Below, in pieces: positions 16,602-26,099 of a DNA stretch of 55,699 nucleotides. Location: assembly GCF_000332035.1 (NCBI RefSeq), contig NZ_ALVY01000216.1, forward strand, positions 1 to 55,699, read 5' to 3'. The translations under genes and the position numbers were made by a program. The DNA comes from Gloeocapsa sp. PCC 73106. Lineage in GTDB: Bacteria > Cyanobacteriota > Cyanobacteriia > Cyanobacteriales > Gloeocapsaceae. The notes under the pieces were generated by a model. It was given only the letters and a program-made list of their open reading frames with translations. It did not search any database and had not been told where the DNA came from. Every line of letters starts with the position of its first letter. The stretch's first letter is position 1.

Positions 16602-17273
16602 ATGAACTCGCTAGATCGCATCTGGGGAATATTTCGTAGTACTTTTAATAGTATAATAGGGATAGAAGAAGATCCTGAAAAAATCTTAGAAACAGCTATA
16701 GAACAATTAGAACAAGATTTAATCTTCTTGCGTCAATCCCTCGCTCAGGCGATCGCCCTCTCTAAGCGTACCGAGCGTCAAATTAAACACAATGAAGCCT
16801 ACGCTCAACAGTGGTATCATCGCGCTCAGATTGCCCTCGCACAACAACTAGAAGACTTAGCGCGAGAATCTCTGTTTCGACGTCAATCACACTTGAGTCA
16901 AATTGATATACTACAAGAGCAAATACAACAGCAAACCGTGACGATTAATCAACTCCGAGACCAACTCCGTCTACTTGAGGGTAAAGTCTCGGAGATGAAG
17001 CTAAAAAAAGATTTATATATAGCTAGATCTCGATCAGCCGCCACCTCTCAAAAATTAGCAAGCTTAGGAAATTTAGAAGCATTAGAAAAAATAGAACAAA
17101 GACTTTTAGAATTAGAAGCACAAGCTGAATTAAATCTTGACCCTCTCGAAGCCAAATTCAAAGATCTACAAATTAACTCTAAAGTTGAAGCAGAACTAAC
17201 TAAACTTAAAATAAATCAAACTCCCGAAAGCGAAGAAATAAAACGCTTAAGAGCAGAAATAGAGAATCTATAA
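16602..17273 (+). CDS. PspA/IM30-like coiled-coil protein
   Basis: From the ATG at 16602 (preceded by GGGGG) the protein has 223 residues; a TTG at 16578 is an alternative start. It begins IWGIFRSTFNSIIG, an amphipathic helix like that of PspA/Vipp1, then EEDPEKILETAIEQLEQDL and long coiled coils typical of the family. These proteins form rods or rings on membranes under stress. It lacks the Vipp1 C-terminal extension. Together with the upstream membrane protein it likely forms an operon. Confidence 0.75.
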   Translation: MNSLDRIWGIFRSTFNSIIGIEEDPEKILETAIEQLEQDLIFLRQSLAQAIALSKRTERQIKHNEAYAQQWYHRAQIALAQQLEDLARESLFRRQSHLSQIDILQEQIQQQTVTINQLRDQLRLLEGKVSEMKLKKDLYIARSRSAATSQKLASLGNLEALEKIEQRLLELEAQAELNLDPLEAKFKDLQINSKVEAELTKLKINQTPESEEIKRLRAEIENL

Positions 17274-17358
17274 AAAATTAGTATTCTCTCCACTATTGCT
17301 AATTCGGCTCTTTGGAGTTTATGGGGTAAATTGTGATTATTTTTACATTTTCTAAGCT

Positions 17359-17380
17359 ATTGCCTGTTGCCTATTGCCTA
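17359..17380. repeat. Short tandem heptamer repeat
   Basis: Three 7-base units of the form RTTGCCT stand in tandem (ATTGCCT, GTTGCCT, ATTGCCT) in the 195-base gap before the CDF gene. Short tandem repeats of this type are scattered in cyanobacterial intergenic DNA. Confidence 0.6.
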
Positions 17381-17468
17381 TAAACGATAAGTTTTGTTTA
17401 TCACCACAAGTACGGGAGAGCCAGGACTGATATGGTAAGATCGTTTTACCGTTAATTCACTACCATCT

Positions 17469-18392
17469 ATGCATATACACATCCTCGAGAAATGGCAGCA
17501 TTCTCATGATTTTGCGGTTGTTAGGGAACAGGCTGAGAAAAATACCCGCATCGTCATAATTTTAACAGCTGCCACCATGGTAATAGAAATTATCGCCGGT
17601 TTGGTATTTGGTTCCATGGCTTTATTAGCTGACGGTTGGCACATGGCTACCCACGTCGCTGCTTTTGGTATTACCCTATTTGCTTATCGATACGCCAGAA
17701 ACAACGCCAATAACCCTCAATATACCTTTGGTACAGGTAAAGTCAGCGTTTTAGGAGGATTTGCTAGTGCAATAGCTTTAGCGGTGATCGCCTTAATCAT
17801 GGGTGTTGAGTCGTTAATGCGTCTATTTGAATCCCAATCGATTCGATTCAACGAGGCGATCGCTGTAGCTGTGTTGGGTTTAATTATTAATCTGATTAGT
17901 GCTAATTTATTGCAGGAAGATCACGACCACGATCATCATCACGGACACGATCATAATCTTCAAGCTGCCTATGTTCATGTATTAGCTGATGCTCTTACAT
18001 CTATCTTAGCGATTGTTGCTTTATGCGGAGGCAAATTTTTAGGCTGGATTTGGCTTGATGCAATTATGGGAATCGTGGGCGCGATCGTTATTGCCAAATG
18101 GTCTTACAATTTGATCCAAGATACCGGAAGTGTACTGTTAGATGGAACGGTAGATAAGCAAATTCAGTTAGCTATCCTTACAGCTATTGAAGGAGACAGG
18201 GATAATCGCGTAGTTGATTTACACATCTGGTATCTCAGTCCAGATCATCTAGCTGCTACTATTTCTCTTGTTACTCATTATCCTCAACCACCGGATTATT
18301 ATAAGAATCTACTTAAGTCTATTCCTAACTTGGCTCATATCTTGATAGAGGTTAACCTCTGTGAGGAAGTACCCTGTACCTTTGCTAATTGA
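17469..18392 (+). CDS. Cation diffusion facilitator, ZitB/CzcD type
   Basis: The 307-residue exporter has six membrane helices. Metal site residues are in LLADGWHMATH (helix 2) and HVLADALTS (helix 5), the H/D pattern of zinc-type CDF proteins. A His-rich cytoplasmic loop (DHDHDHHHGHDHN) follows helix 4 near residue 160. The C-terminal cytoplasmic domain is ferredoxin-like. It would export Zn, or possibly Cd or Co, in exchange for protons. Confidence 0.92.
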   Translation: MHIHILEKWQHSHDFAVVREQAEKNTRIVIILTAATMVIEIIAGLVFGSMALLADGWHMATHVAAFGITLFAYRYARNNANNPQYTFGTGKVSVLGGFASAIALAVIALIMGVESLMRLFESQSIRFNEAIAVAVLGLIINLISANLLQEDHDHDHHHGHDHNLQAAYVHVLADALTSILAIVALCGGKFLGWIWLDAIMGIVGAIVIAKWSYNLIQDTGSVLLDGTVDKQIQLAILTAIEGDRDNRVVDLHIWYLSPDHLAATISLVTHYPQPPDYYKNLLKSIPNLAHILIEVNLCEEVPCTFAN

Positions 18393-19000
18393 CCTCTTCT
18401 CGGGGATTCTAAAGCGTCTTTTGCTTGCCAGTCTAAAGATGTGGCGCGCAATAATAATTAAGAACGATGAAAAACCACAAAGACACAAAGGACACAAAGT
18501 TTTTTATTCTGGTCAATTATCCGGATCTGATATTACGTAAAAATAAAGTTGTTTCTTCTGTTGACCACCAACTCAAAACCCATTGCAACAATGGGGCAAA
18601 ACTTTGTTCTACCTTAATTTCGTAGCATAAGTGAGAAGGATTGGTCAAGAGTTTTAAAATACCAAAAATTTCCCGTTTCTTTTTGAAGGAGGCACTCGCG
18701 CGGGGAGATTGAGAAGAGAACGCTTTAATTGGGTTAAACTTTTTGGAACTTTACCGTAGTTTGTAGAGGGACTTGCAGGGCGGCACAGATTACTATTATA
18801 ATGAAAGCATAGCAGAAAACTTCAGTAATTGTCAAGGAGTAAAATAGCAAAAATTCTCCCCACATTAACTGATGATTGAAAGTATCTTCTGAAAAGAGTT
18901 TTCATAGCAATGCGCGATCGCGTAATTAAATTGTTGGCAGCAGGAGGGAACTCAACTAGAATTGAGTTGAGTATCGGTAGATTAACTTCCCCAAAGCCAA
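18393..19000. other. 608-base intergenic region without a supported gene
   Basis: No convincing gene is seen. The region holds a short repeat of ACAAAG units at 18477-18499 and an inverted repeat around 18952-18971 (ACTCAA / TTGAGT). One 40-codon frame from 18910 overlaps the corA start and lacks coding character. Promoter elements for corA must lie at its 3' end but none is clear. Confidence 0.5.
18477..18499. repeat. ACAAAG short tandem repeat
   Basis: Three copies of ACAAAG at 18477, 18485 and 18494 form a degenerate 8-9 base tandem repeat of a kind frequent between cyanobacterial genes. Confidence 0.5.
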
Positions 19001-20143
19001 ATGAAAAAGAAACCAGCCATTTATCATAATGTACTCTCACAAAAAATAGCCGAAGAGCGAGACTTGTTCAATTACAATTATAGCTCTCCTGGAACCATAC
19101 CAGGAACATTGACAATTGAACCAGACGCTAAACCAGTAGATATTAATTTAATAGACTATAACCATCTGAATGCTTCGCCAGTACTCAATCTTACCCCAGA
19201 AGCTTGCGGCCAATACTTAGATACCGAATCTGTATCTTGGTTTGACATCGCCGGATTAGGAAACGAAGTCAAATGGTTAGCACTAGCTGATATTTTTGGT
19301 TTACACCCCTTGTTACTCGAAGATATCGTCAACGTACCCCAACGCTCTAAATTTGAAGATTATGATAAACAAATATTAGTTATTACACAAATGGTGATAC
19401 CGAAAACTAATAAAAAGGGTTTTTGGATTGAGCAAGTCAGCTTTGTTTTGGGAAAAAACTACCTGTTGACGGTACAAGAGGAATCAGAAAGAGACTGTTT
19501 TGAAAATGTGCGCGATCGCCTTACGAAAAACCAGGGGATAATTCGCCAACGTGGCGCAGATTATTTATTTTACTCCCTCTGGGATGCGATTATCGATGGT
19601 TATTATCCCGTTTTAGAGGTTTGTGAGGATCGGATAGAAGAAATCGAAGAGAAAGTACTCAATAATCCCGATAGGTCTATACTAAATCAAATTTATCGTA
19701 TCAAGAGACAACTTCTGGCGCTACGTCGAGCGCTTTGGCCCCAGCGTAACGCACTCAACACTATAATTCGAGATGGACATCCTCTGATTAGTTCCGACGT
19801 TCAAATATATCTTAGAGACTGTTACGATCACATCGTAGAAATTATCGACATGATTGAAATTTACCGAGAATTGGTCGCCAGTTTATTAGAAATGTACGTC
19901 TCTGCTATGGGTAATAAGATGAATGAAATCATGAAGATACTCACCGTAATTTCTGCTATTTTTATTCCCTTGACTTTTATTGCTGGAGTGTATGGGATGA
20001 ATTTTGAAAACATGCCAGAATTAAAATGGTATTATGGTTATTTCATCTGTTTAGCGTGTATGCTGGGGATTGCGATCGCTCTGATTTATTCCTTCTGGCG
20101 TAATGGTTGGTTCAAAAATATATCTAATCTTGAAGTCAAGTGA
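19001..20143 (+). CDS. corA: Magnesium/cobalt transporter CorA
   Basis: The 380-residue protein has the CorA plan: a large cytoplasmic funnel, a long helix (about residues 220-310) and two C-terminal membrane helices. The signature YGMNFENMPE ends the first helix and forms the pore mouth. It conducts Mg as a pentamer in the plasma membrane. The N-terminal SPGTIPGTLTIEPDA region is typical of cyanobacterial CorA and supports the chosen ATG. Confidence 0.93.
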   Translation: MKKKPAIYHNVLSQKIAEERDLFNYNYSSPGTIPGTLTIEPDAKPVDINLIDYNHLNASPVLNLTPEACGQYLDTESVSWFDIAGLGNEVKWLALADIFGLHPLLLEDIVNVPQRSKFEDYDKQILVITQMVIPKTNKKGFWIEQVSFVLGKNYLLTVQEESERDCFENVRDRLTKNQGIIRQRGADYLFYSLWDAIIDGYYPVLEVCEDRIEEIEEKVLNNPDRSILNQIYRIKRQLLALRRALWPQRNALNTIIRDGHPLISSDVQIYLRDCYDHIVEIIDMIEIYRELVASLLEMYVSAMGNKMNEIMKILTVISAIFIPLTFIAGVYGMNFENMPELKWYYGYFICLACMLGIAIALIYSFWRNGWFKNISNLEVK

Positions 20144-20200
20144 CAGTTCAATACTAGAACTGATAGTATCAATAGTATTTTACTAGGAAGGAATTGTCAA

Positions 20201-20788
20201 ATGATGCAAGGTGTTTCAGTCATCCGTGATGACCAGACAAGAGGTACAGTAGTAGGGATAGAAGAACATGGCTATCTCATCATTGAATTTGAGGATAGCT
20301 CTCGAATCATCATCGCCCAAGAAATGTTAATCCCTCAGGGAGATGATACTTATTCTGTCCCTTTTGATATCAATCTCGCCGAACAAGTGATTCTACCAGT
20401 AATAACCGAAGAAATCACCATCGAGAAAGAACAAATTCCCAAAAAAGTCGTGCGCGTACATAAGCGAGTAGAAACTAGAGAAAAAGAAGTAGACGCGACT
20501 ACTGTTCACGAAGAAGTCATCGTAGAACGTATTCCCATTAATAGACTCGTTGAGGATACCCATCCCAAAGTACGCAAAGAAAGGGGAGTTTTGATTATAC
20601 CAGTGGTAGAAGAGGTCGTGGTTATCGAAAAGCGTCTTCTTTTAGTGGAAGAAGTGCACATTTCTAAGCAACGTACCCAAAAAACTACACCTCATAGCGT
20701 TATGTTGCGTCGTGAAGTTATTGAAGTTGAAACACAAGAAGCAGATGGAACAGAATTATCTCAAAACATTGATTTTGAAGATATTTAA
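20201..20788 (+). CDS. DUF2382 (YsnF/AvaK-type) stress protein
   Basis: The 195-residue protein has an N-terminal PRC-barrel-like segment (GVSVIRDDQTRGTVVGIE) and a DUF2382 region with repeated charged motifs (ERIPINRLVE, PVVEEVVVIEKRLLLVEEVHI). The start is preceded by AGGAAGG. The family is linked to stress and desiccation responses, but its molecular role is unknown. It lies 57 bases after corA and has its own terminator. Confidence 0.8.
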   Translation: MMQGVSVIRDDQTRGTVVGIEEHGYLIIEFEDSSRIIIAQEMLIPQGDDTYSVPFDINLAEQVILPVITEEITIEKEQIPKKVVRVHKRVETREKEVDATTVHEEVIVERIPINRLVEDTHPKVRKERGVLIIPVVEEVVVIEKRLLLVEEVHISKQRTQKTTPHSVMLRREVIEVETQEADGTELSQNIDFEDI

Positions 20789-20831
20789 GTTTTACCCAAT
20801 ACTTTTTAGTTACTTAATTAATACAACCAGA

Positions 20832-20869
20832 GCCAGATTCTAATGAAACAATTGAATCTAGCTTTTTTT
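20832..20869 (+). terminator. Intrinsic terminator of the DUF2382 gene
   Basis: The stem is GCcAGATTC / GAATCTaGC (20832-20840, 20854-20862) with one internal mismatch and a 13-base loop. A run of seven T (20863-20869) follows immediately. Confidence 0.8.
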
Positions 20870-21022
20870 AACCTAATCTTAACCTAAACATATTTTCAGT
20901 TGAAACCTAAATAAATTTAAAAAAGAAAAAAACTAAAAAGCTACCAAACTAATATATTATTTTTTTCAATAAGGTTAACAACCTAAGTCTGTATTGTAGT
21001 TACATTAAAACAAAGAAAAGAC

Positions 21023-21985
21023 ATGAAAACAGTTATTGCTTTATTTGACGACCGAGATGAAGCTATGAGAGCTTACGCAGCGCTCCAAGAAGCAGGATAC
21101 GCTCAAGCAGATCTAGATATTCTCACCAACGACGATAGAGACGACGAACCCAAACTAGCTAAAATGCGCGAATATATTCCTCAGCCCGACGTAGACGTCT
21201 ATCTACAGGGTGTGAGCGATGGTGGTACCATTATTACCGCTAACGTATCTGATAGCGCCGTAGAGCGCGCCGCAGGTGTCATGTCCAGCTTCAACATGGT
21301 CAACATTAAAGAACGTGCAGTAACGATGAAAGGCGTCTACGCTCAACTCAGCGATCCTGCTCAAAATAAAAACGTTCTCGAGGTAATCGAAGAAGATCTA
21401 CAAGTAGGTAAAGAAGAAGTTGAACGCGGTCGGATGCGCATCTATACCGTTGTTACTGAGCGCGAAGTACAACAAGATGTAACCCTACGAGATGAAACCC
21501 TAAAAGTTAGCCGTCGTCCCGTGAATCGTAGCGTTAGCATCAACCCCGACTTATTCAAACAGAAGTCTTTCGAAATGGTTGAGATTGATGAAATTGCCAA
21601 AGTCAAGAAAACCGCTCGCGTAGTAGAAGAAGTTTCTCTTGGTAAAGAAGTGATTGAGAAAATCGAAACCATCAAAGAAACCCTGCGTCGTCAAGACGTT
21701 GAAATCGAAGAAGTCAAAACAGCTCGTACCTTCGTCGACTATGATACCGATTTCCGTGGCTTCTACACGACGAACTTCAGTAACAGTGGCGTAACTTACG
21801 AAGAATTACAACCTGCTTTCAACTACGGTCACAAACTAGCCACCACTGAGCCCTTCCGTAGTAGCCCTTGGTCAGCAGTAGAGCCCGATGCTAAACGTAT
21901 TTGGGAAGAGAAAAACCCTGGTACTTGGGAACAAAACCAAACAATAATTAAATACGCTTGGGAAAAAGTACGTAGCGAACGCTAA
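21023..21985 (+). CDS. DUF2382 stress protein with N-terminal flavodoxin-like stress domain
   Basis: The 320-residue protein starts with a domain like general stress protein 17M (KTVIALFDDRDEAMRAYAAL). A DUF2382 region follows at about residues 130-235 (TEREVQQDVTLRDETLKVSRRPVN), and a C-terminal motif has FYTTNFSNSGVTYEELQPAF and DAKRIWEEKNPGTWE. Codon choice is strongly biased (TAC, AAC, GAC, CGT), unlike the neighbours, suggesting high expression. It is the second DUF2382 gene in a row. Confidence 0.82.
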   Translation: MKTVIALFDDRDEAMRAYAALQEAGYAQADLDILTNDDRDDEPKLAKMREYIPQPDVDVYLQGVSDGGTIITANVSDSAVERAAGVMSSFNMVNIKERAVTMKGVYAQLSDPAQNKNVLEVIEEDLQVGKEEVERGRMRIYTVVTEREVQQDVTLRDETLKVSRRPVNRSVSINPDLFKQKSFEMVEIDEIAKVKKTARVVEEVSLGKEVIEKIETIKETLRRQDVEIEEVKTARTFVDYDTDFRGFYTTNFSNSGVTYEELQPAFNYGHKLATTEPFRSSPWSAVEPDAKRIWEEKNPGTWEQNQTIIKYAWEKVRSER

Positions 21986-22017
21986 GTTAAATATTTAGCC
22001 TATTATCAATAATTTTC

Positions 22018-22042
22018 CCCGACATTGCGTCGGGTTTTTTTT
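22018..22042 (+). terminator. Strong intrinsic terminator
   Basis: The stem CCCGAC / GTCGGG (22018-22023, 22029-22034) with loop ATTGC is followed by eight T. It ends the DUF2382 transcript 33 bases after the stop codon. Confidence 0.9.
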
Positions 22043-22080
22043 GCAGAGACTGTGCATTGAAACAATACACAGCCATAGAT

Positions 22081-22590
22081 TTAGATGGACACTTCACTTA
22101 ACTCTCGAGTTATATGGTCAAAAGGCTCATCAACAAAAGAAGTATTTTCTACCCCTTCAGCTTGGAGCATTTCTTTAATCATTTCCTTCATAATTTGAAT
22201 ACCGCGCACTGTAGGACTAATGGGTACTCCTAAAGAATTGTAAGTTTCTCGTAAACCTTGTAAAACTCTTTCGTCCAAAACATTCATATCGCCTGCTACT
22301 AGAGCATAGCTAGCGTAGCGCAGATAATAATCCATGTCTCGCAGACAAGCAGAATAACGTCTTGTGGTGTAAGCATTTCCGCCTGGACTGATTAGCTCAG
22401 GTAATTCCTCAAATAGACGAGAACCAGCTTGTTTAACGATGTTAGCCGAATTAGCATTGATGACCGTCGCGGTTTTAATTCTGGCGTTCCCAGATTCAAA
22501 ATAAGATTTTAAGCGGTCAATGGCAGAGCGATCTAAATAACGTCCCGTTACATCGTAGTTTCTAATAAGATTAGTCACTGCGTCGCGCAT
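22081..22590 (-). CDS. apcF: Allophycocyanin beta-18 type subunit (phycobilisome core)
   Basis: The 169-residue phycobiliprotein matches the length and pattern of ApcF. The bilin-binding Cys is in RYSACLRDMDYYLRYASYA, and LQGLRETYNSLGVPI and EPFDHITRELSEV are conserved in the C-terminal half. ApcF sits in the terminal-emitter trimers of the phycobilisome core with ApcE and helps energy transfer to photosystem II. It is distinguished from ApcB by the Asn/Ala-rich stretch INANSANIVKQAGSRL and the C-terminus. It is a single gene, divergent from glnA. Confidence 0.9.
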   Translation of the reverse strand: MRDAVTNLIRNYDVTGRYLDRSAIDRLKSYFESGNARIKTATVINANSANIVKQAGSRLFEELPELISPGGNAYTTRRYSACLRDMDYYLRYASYALVAGDMNVLDERVLQGLRETYNSLGVPISPTVRGIQIMKEMIKEMLQAEGVENTSFVDEPFDHITRELSEVSI

Positions 22591-22734
22591 TAAACTCTAT
22601 CTCCTAAGAATGATTCTTTTATACCTAAATATCATCCCACAGGGCGTTAGTGAGAGAGTAAGATTAAGGCCAGCTTTTCAATTTTTGATACATTTGTTTA
22701 CAAATCTCGACTTTAAGAAAAAACCGGGGTTTTT

Positions 22735-22777
22735 GTATATTTAGATACAAAATCTCTGCATAGCTGTCCCCTAGGAT
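22735..22777 (+). promoter_or_regulatory. NtcA-activated promoter of glnA
   Basis: The NtcA site GTATATTTAGATAC (22735-22748) matches GTA-N8-TAC exactly. A -10 box TAGGAT (22772-22777, TAN3T) lies 23 bases after it, the spacing of class II NtcA promoters. The transcript would begin near 22784, giving a leader of about 34 bases. NtcA binds as a dimer with 2-oxoglutarate and activates under nitrogen limitation. Confidence 0.88.
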
Positions 22778-22817
22778 GATTCGATATGCAGAAAAAAATA
22801 TGGTAATGGAGTAATCA

Positions 22818-24239
22818 ATGACTGGTACCCCGGAAGAAATCCTGAAAATGGTGCGCGATGAAAAGATTCAAATCATTGACTTGAAATTCATTGACACACC
22901 CGGGATTTGGCAACACTGTTCTTTTTATTATGACCAAATTGACGAAAACTCTTTTGTAGAAGGCGTCCCCTTCGACGGTTCTAGTATCCGAGGCTGGAAA
23001 GCGATCAACGAATCCGACATGAGCATGGTGCCCGACCCCACCACAGCTTGGATTGATCCTTTCATGAAAGAAAAGACCTTGAGTCTGATTTGCAGTATCA
23101 AAGAACCTCGTACGGGAGAATGGTATAGCCGCGATCCCCGCACTATCGCTCAAAATGCTGTAGACTTCCTCCAAAGCACTGGTATCGGCGATACCGCTTA
23201 TTTTGGTCCCGAAGCCGAGTTTTTCGTCTTTGATGATGTACGTTTCGATCAAACCGAAAACACAGGCTATTACTACGTAGATAGCATCGAAGGACGCTGG
23301 AACTCCGGTAAAGAAGAACCCGGCGGTAACCTCGGTTACAAACCTAGATATAAAGAAGGTTATTTTCCCGTAGCACCCACCGATACCCTTCAAGATATGC
23401 GTACCGAAATGCTACTCACCATGGCTAAATGTGGTCTACCCATTGAAAAACATCACCATGAAGTAGCTACAGGGGGGCAAAATGAACTGGGATTCCGCTT
23501 CGCTACCTTGGTTCAAGCGGCCGATTTTCTCATGACCTATAAATACGTCATCAAAAACGTCGGCAAAAAGTATGGCAAAACTGTTACTTTTATGCCCAAA
23601 CCCCTGTTTAATGACAATGGATCCGGAATGCATACGCATCAATCTATCTGGCAAGATGGAAAACCTTTATTCTGGGGAGATGGCTACGCGAACTTGAGCG
23701 AAATGGCTCTACACTATATCGGCGGTCTTCTGGCTCATGCACCAGCTCTATTAGCTCTAACTAATCCCACCACCAACTCTTATAAGCGTCTAGTACCAGG
23801 TTTCGAAGCTCCCGTTAACTTAGCCTATTCTCAAGGTAATCGCTCTGCTTCTATTCGTATTCCTCTCTCTGGAAGCAATCCCAAAGCCAAACGCTTAGAG
23901 TTTCGTTGTCCAGATGCTACCTGTAACCCCTATTTAGCTTTTGCAGCTATGTTGTGCGCGGGTATCGATGGAATTAAAAATAAGTTGAAACCAGGTGAAC
24001 CTTTAGATGTAGATATTTACGAGCTTAGCCCTGAAGAGTTGAGTAAAATTCCCTCTACCCCAGGTTCTTTAGAAGGCGCCTTAGAAGCTCTAGAAAAAGA
24101 TCACGCTTTCTTAACCGATACAGGGGTATTCAGCGAAGATTTCATTGAAAACTGGATTGAATATAAACTAGACAACGAAGTTAACCCCATGCGTCTACGT
24201 CCTCATCCCTATGAGTTTGCTCTTTATTACGATGTCTAA
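22818..24239 (+). CDS. glnA: Glutamine synthetase type I
   Basis: The 473-residue enzyme makes glutamine from glutamate, ammonia and ATP. Visible motifs include EAEFFVFDD (metal ligands), [34 protein letters not shown] and [10 protein letters not shown] Tyr is present in DIYELSPEE at the place adenylylated in enteric enzymes, but in cyanobacteria GS is controlled by inactivating factors instead. No gifA or gifB is in the window. A GGAG 8 bases before the ATG is the Shine-Dalgarno. Confidence 0.98.
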   Translation: MTGTPEEILKMVRDEKIQIIDLKFIDTPGIWQHCSFYYDQIDENSFVEGVPFDGSSIRGWKAINESDMSMVPDPTTAWIDPFMKEKTLSLICSIKEPRTGEWYSRDPRTIAQNAVDFLQSTGIGDTAYFGPEAEFFVFDDVRFDQTENTGYYYVDSIEGRWNSGKEEPGGNLGYKPRYKEGYFPVAPTDTLQDMRTEMLLTMAKCGLPIEKHHHEVATGGQNELGFRFATLVQAADFLMTYKYVIKNVGKKYGKTVTFMPKPLFNDNGSGMHTHQSIWQDGKPLFWGDGYANLSEMALHYIGGLLAHAPALLALTNPTTNSYKRLVPGFEAPVNLAYSQGNRSASIRIPLSGSNPKAKRLEFRCPDATCNPYLAFAAMLCAGIDGIKNKLKPGEPLDVDIYELSPEELSKIPSTPGSLEGALEALEKDHAFLTDTGVFSEDFIENWIEYKLDNEVNPMRLRPHPYEFALYYDV

Positions 24240-24258
24240 CTTCTAGTTCTCATTATCC

Positions 24259-24295
24259 AGGGGTAAAGTGTATTGTTTTATACATTGACTCCCCT
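24259..24295 (+). terminator. Stem-loop after glnA
   Basis: An interrupted stem (AGGGG/CCCCT outer, GTGTA/TACAT inner) starts 19 bases after the glnA stop. There is no T-run, so termination is only possible. Confidence 0.45.
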
Positions 24296-24400
24296 ATCTC
24301 ATATTCCTCTAAATTAGACGCAGCTATAGATTATCTGAATGCACTCAAGCAAATCTGAGGTATAATCCTACGGGAATCATTTTAATAATAACTCAATTTA

Positions 24401-25348
24401 ATGCAGCGTAAGCGAATTTTCTTAACCGGTGGAAGTGGTTGTATTGGACATTATTTGGCTGAGGCTTTGATTCAAGAAACCGAACATGAACTATATATAT
24501 TGGTCAGAAACCCTCAACGACTACATTTTGACTATCAAGCTCGTCCTGGTATAACCGTTTTAACTGGTGATTTAAAAGAAATATCCAAATTTGCTGAGTT
24601 ATTACCATCAATCAATATCGCTATCTTAGCCGCTACTGCTTGGGGTGGGAAAGATGAAGTATTTGACGTTAATGTACGCAGTACTATTGAGCTAATTAAT
24701 CTACTAGACCCTATAGTATGTGAGCAAGTTATTTATTTCTCAACTGCTAGTATTCTGGATCACCAAAATCAACTACTCCCAGAAGCTAAGGAAATAGGAA
24801 CTAATTATATTCAAACTAAATATCAATGCTATACTCAGCTTTCCCAAATAGCGATCGCACCCAAAATTACTACTCTATTCCCTACTTTAGTTTTAGGAGG
24901 AGATGATCATAAACCCTATTCTCACATCTCTTCGGGTTTACCCAATATCGTTAAATGGATTGATCTAGCTCGTTGGTTTAAAGCTGACGGGAGTTTTCAT
25001 TTTATTCACGCTAGAGATATAGCTCAAATAGTTAATCATTTAGTTGCAAATCCTCCCGAAACCAATCAGGAATTTGTCTTAGGTAACGAACCTTTGAGCG
25101 TTAACCAAGCTATGGAACAAGTATGTCTTTATCTAGATAAAAGAATATTAGTGAGGATTCCTCTATCTCTTTGGTTAGCTAACTTGTTCATTAAGTTGTT
25201 CTATATCAGAATGGCTGACTGGGATAGATTTTGTTTAAACTACCGCCATTTTACCTATCAAAATTTTGTTAATCCGGCTCGATTTGGTCTAACTAACTAC
25301 TGTAGTGATTTAGCAGACGCTTTAAAGCTAGCTCGGGTAGTTTCCTAA
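24401..25348 (+). CDS. NAD-dependent epimerase/dehydratase (SDR family)
   Basis: The 315-residue extended SDR protein has the Rossmann motif LTGGSGCIG and a Tyr-x3-Lys pair in NYIQTKYQ, with HARDIAQIV further on. Family members convert nucleotide sugars or reduce other metabolites. A TATAAT at 24361-24366 may be its -10 box. Substrate is unknown; no sugar cluster surrounds it. Confidence 0.82.
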   Translation: MQRKRIFLTGGSGCIGHYLAEALIQETEHELYILVRNPQRLHFDYQARPGITVLTGDLKEISKFAELLPSINIAILAATAWGGKDEVFDVNVRSTIELINLLDPIVCEQVIYFSTASILDHQNQLLPEAKEIGTNYIQTKYQCYTQLSQIAIAPKITTLFPTLVLGGDDHKPYSHISSGLPNIVKWIDLARWFKADGSFHFIHARDIAQIVNHLVANPPETNQEFVLGNEPLSVNQAMEQVCLYLDKRILVRIPLSLWLANLFIKLFYIRMADWDRFCLNYRHFTYQNFVNPARFGLTNYCSDLADALKLARVVS

Positions 25349-25350
25349 GT

Positions 25351-26079
25351 TTAAAGCCAGTTTGCTACTACACTATTAGCCTCTAATTGCAACCCTCGAG
25401 CTATTTTAAACAGTTCTTGACCGTTGTGTAAATATCTTTCACAGTAAGTTTGAGTGAAGATATCTAACTCATCGAGACCATCACCCACCTGATTAAGGCA
25501 ATAATAAAGATTAGCCGCAGTTCTAGCTAGTTTAGAAGGATTAGGTTGGTGATGTAAGCAAAGACGCGCTTTAATCAGATATTGGCGCGAAATACTTAAA
25601 TAACGTTGAAAATCTCTCATTAACTCCTCATCAAAAGGATCACCAGCCAAAGCTTCAATTTGTTGATCTAGAGGTTCAAGAATCAGAGATAACCATTGAT
25701 TAATTGGCTTATAAACCTGTTGTAGCCAGCGTTCAAACTGAAGCTCAGCCTGACGTTCATTCGCACGATGACGCGCGTATTCTTGCTGAACTTGAACCGC
25801 TCTTTTTTCTCGTTGGGCGTACACATCCCGACTTACCGTTACTTCCCGAATTCCTGGGGGATTGCTTCTGAGCAACTGGCGATCGTAAGTACGACGTTTT
25901 TGTGGATCCCCTAATACCTCGTAAGCTGCGTTGATAGATACTATTTTGTCGTGATTAGCCTCGGTAGTTTGGCTATCTGGGTGAAACTGTTTCACTAAAC
26001 TGCGATAAGCCAATTTAATCTGGGTTTGGGAGGCTTGTTGACTAATCCCAAGAATTTGATAGTGATTCTCCTCTGTCAT
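25351..26079 (-). CDS. J-domain protein
   Basis: The 242-residue protein has an N-terminal J domain (residues 3-66) with the HPD tripeptide in LVKQFHPDSQ, which stimulates Hsp70 ATPase. It lacks the Gly/Phe region, zinc fingers and C-terminal substrate domains of DnaJ, so it is a class III J protein. The rest is helical with no known domain. Its stop lies three bases from that of the convergent epimerase gene. cysK is 20 bases upstream on the same strand. Confidence 0.88.
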   Translation of the reverse strand: MTEENHYQILGISQQASQTQIKLAYRSLVKQFHPDSQTTEANHDKIVSINAAYEVLGDPQKRRTYDRQLLRSNPPGIREVTVSRDVYAQREKRAVQVQQEYARHRANERQAELQFERWLQQVYKPINQWLSLILEPLDQQIEALAGDPFDEELMRDFQRYLSISRQYLIKARLCLHHQPNPSKLARTAANLYYCLNQVGDGLDELDIFTQTYCERYLHNGQELFKIARGLQLEANSVVANWL

Positions 26080-26099
26080 AACAGAAACTGTAGTAGTTA

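Noticed and set aside
18910-19030. 40-codon frame overlapping the corA start
   Set aside because: Out of frame with corA, starts within a HIP1 site and contains an inverted repeat; no coding character.
20988-21010. RpaB-type HLR1 site before the second DUF2382 gene
   Set aside because: One half-site (GTTACATT) is present but the second repeat is not at the required spacing.
22815-23393. 192-codon open frame on the minus strand opposite glnA
   Set aside because: It lies wholly inside glnA, overlaps its start and lacks any domain; codon structure follows glnA.
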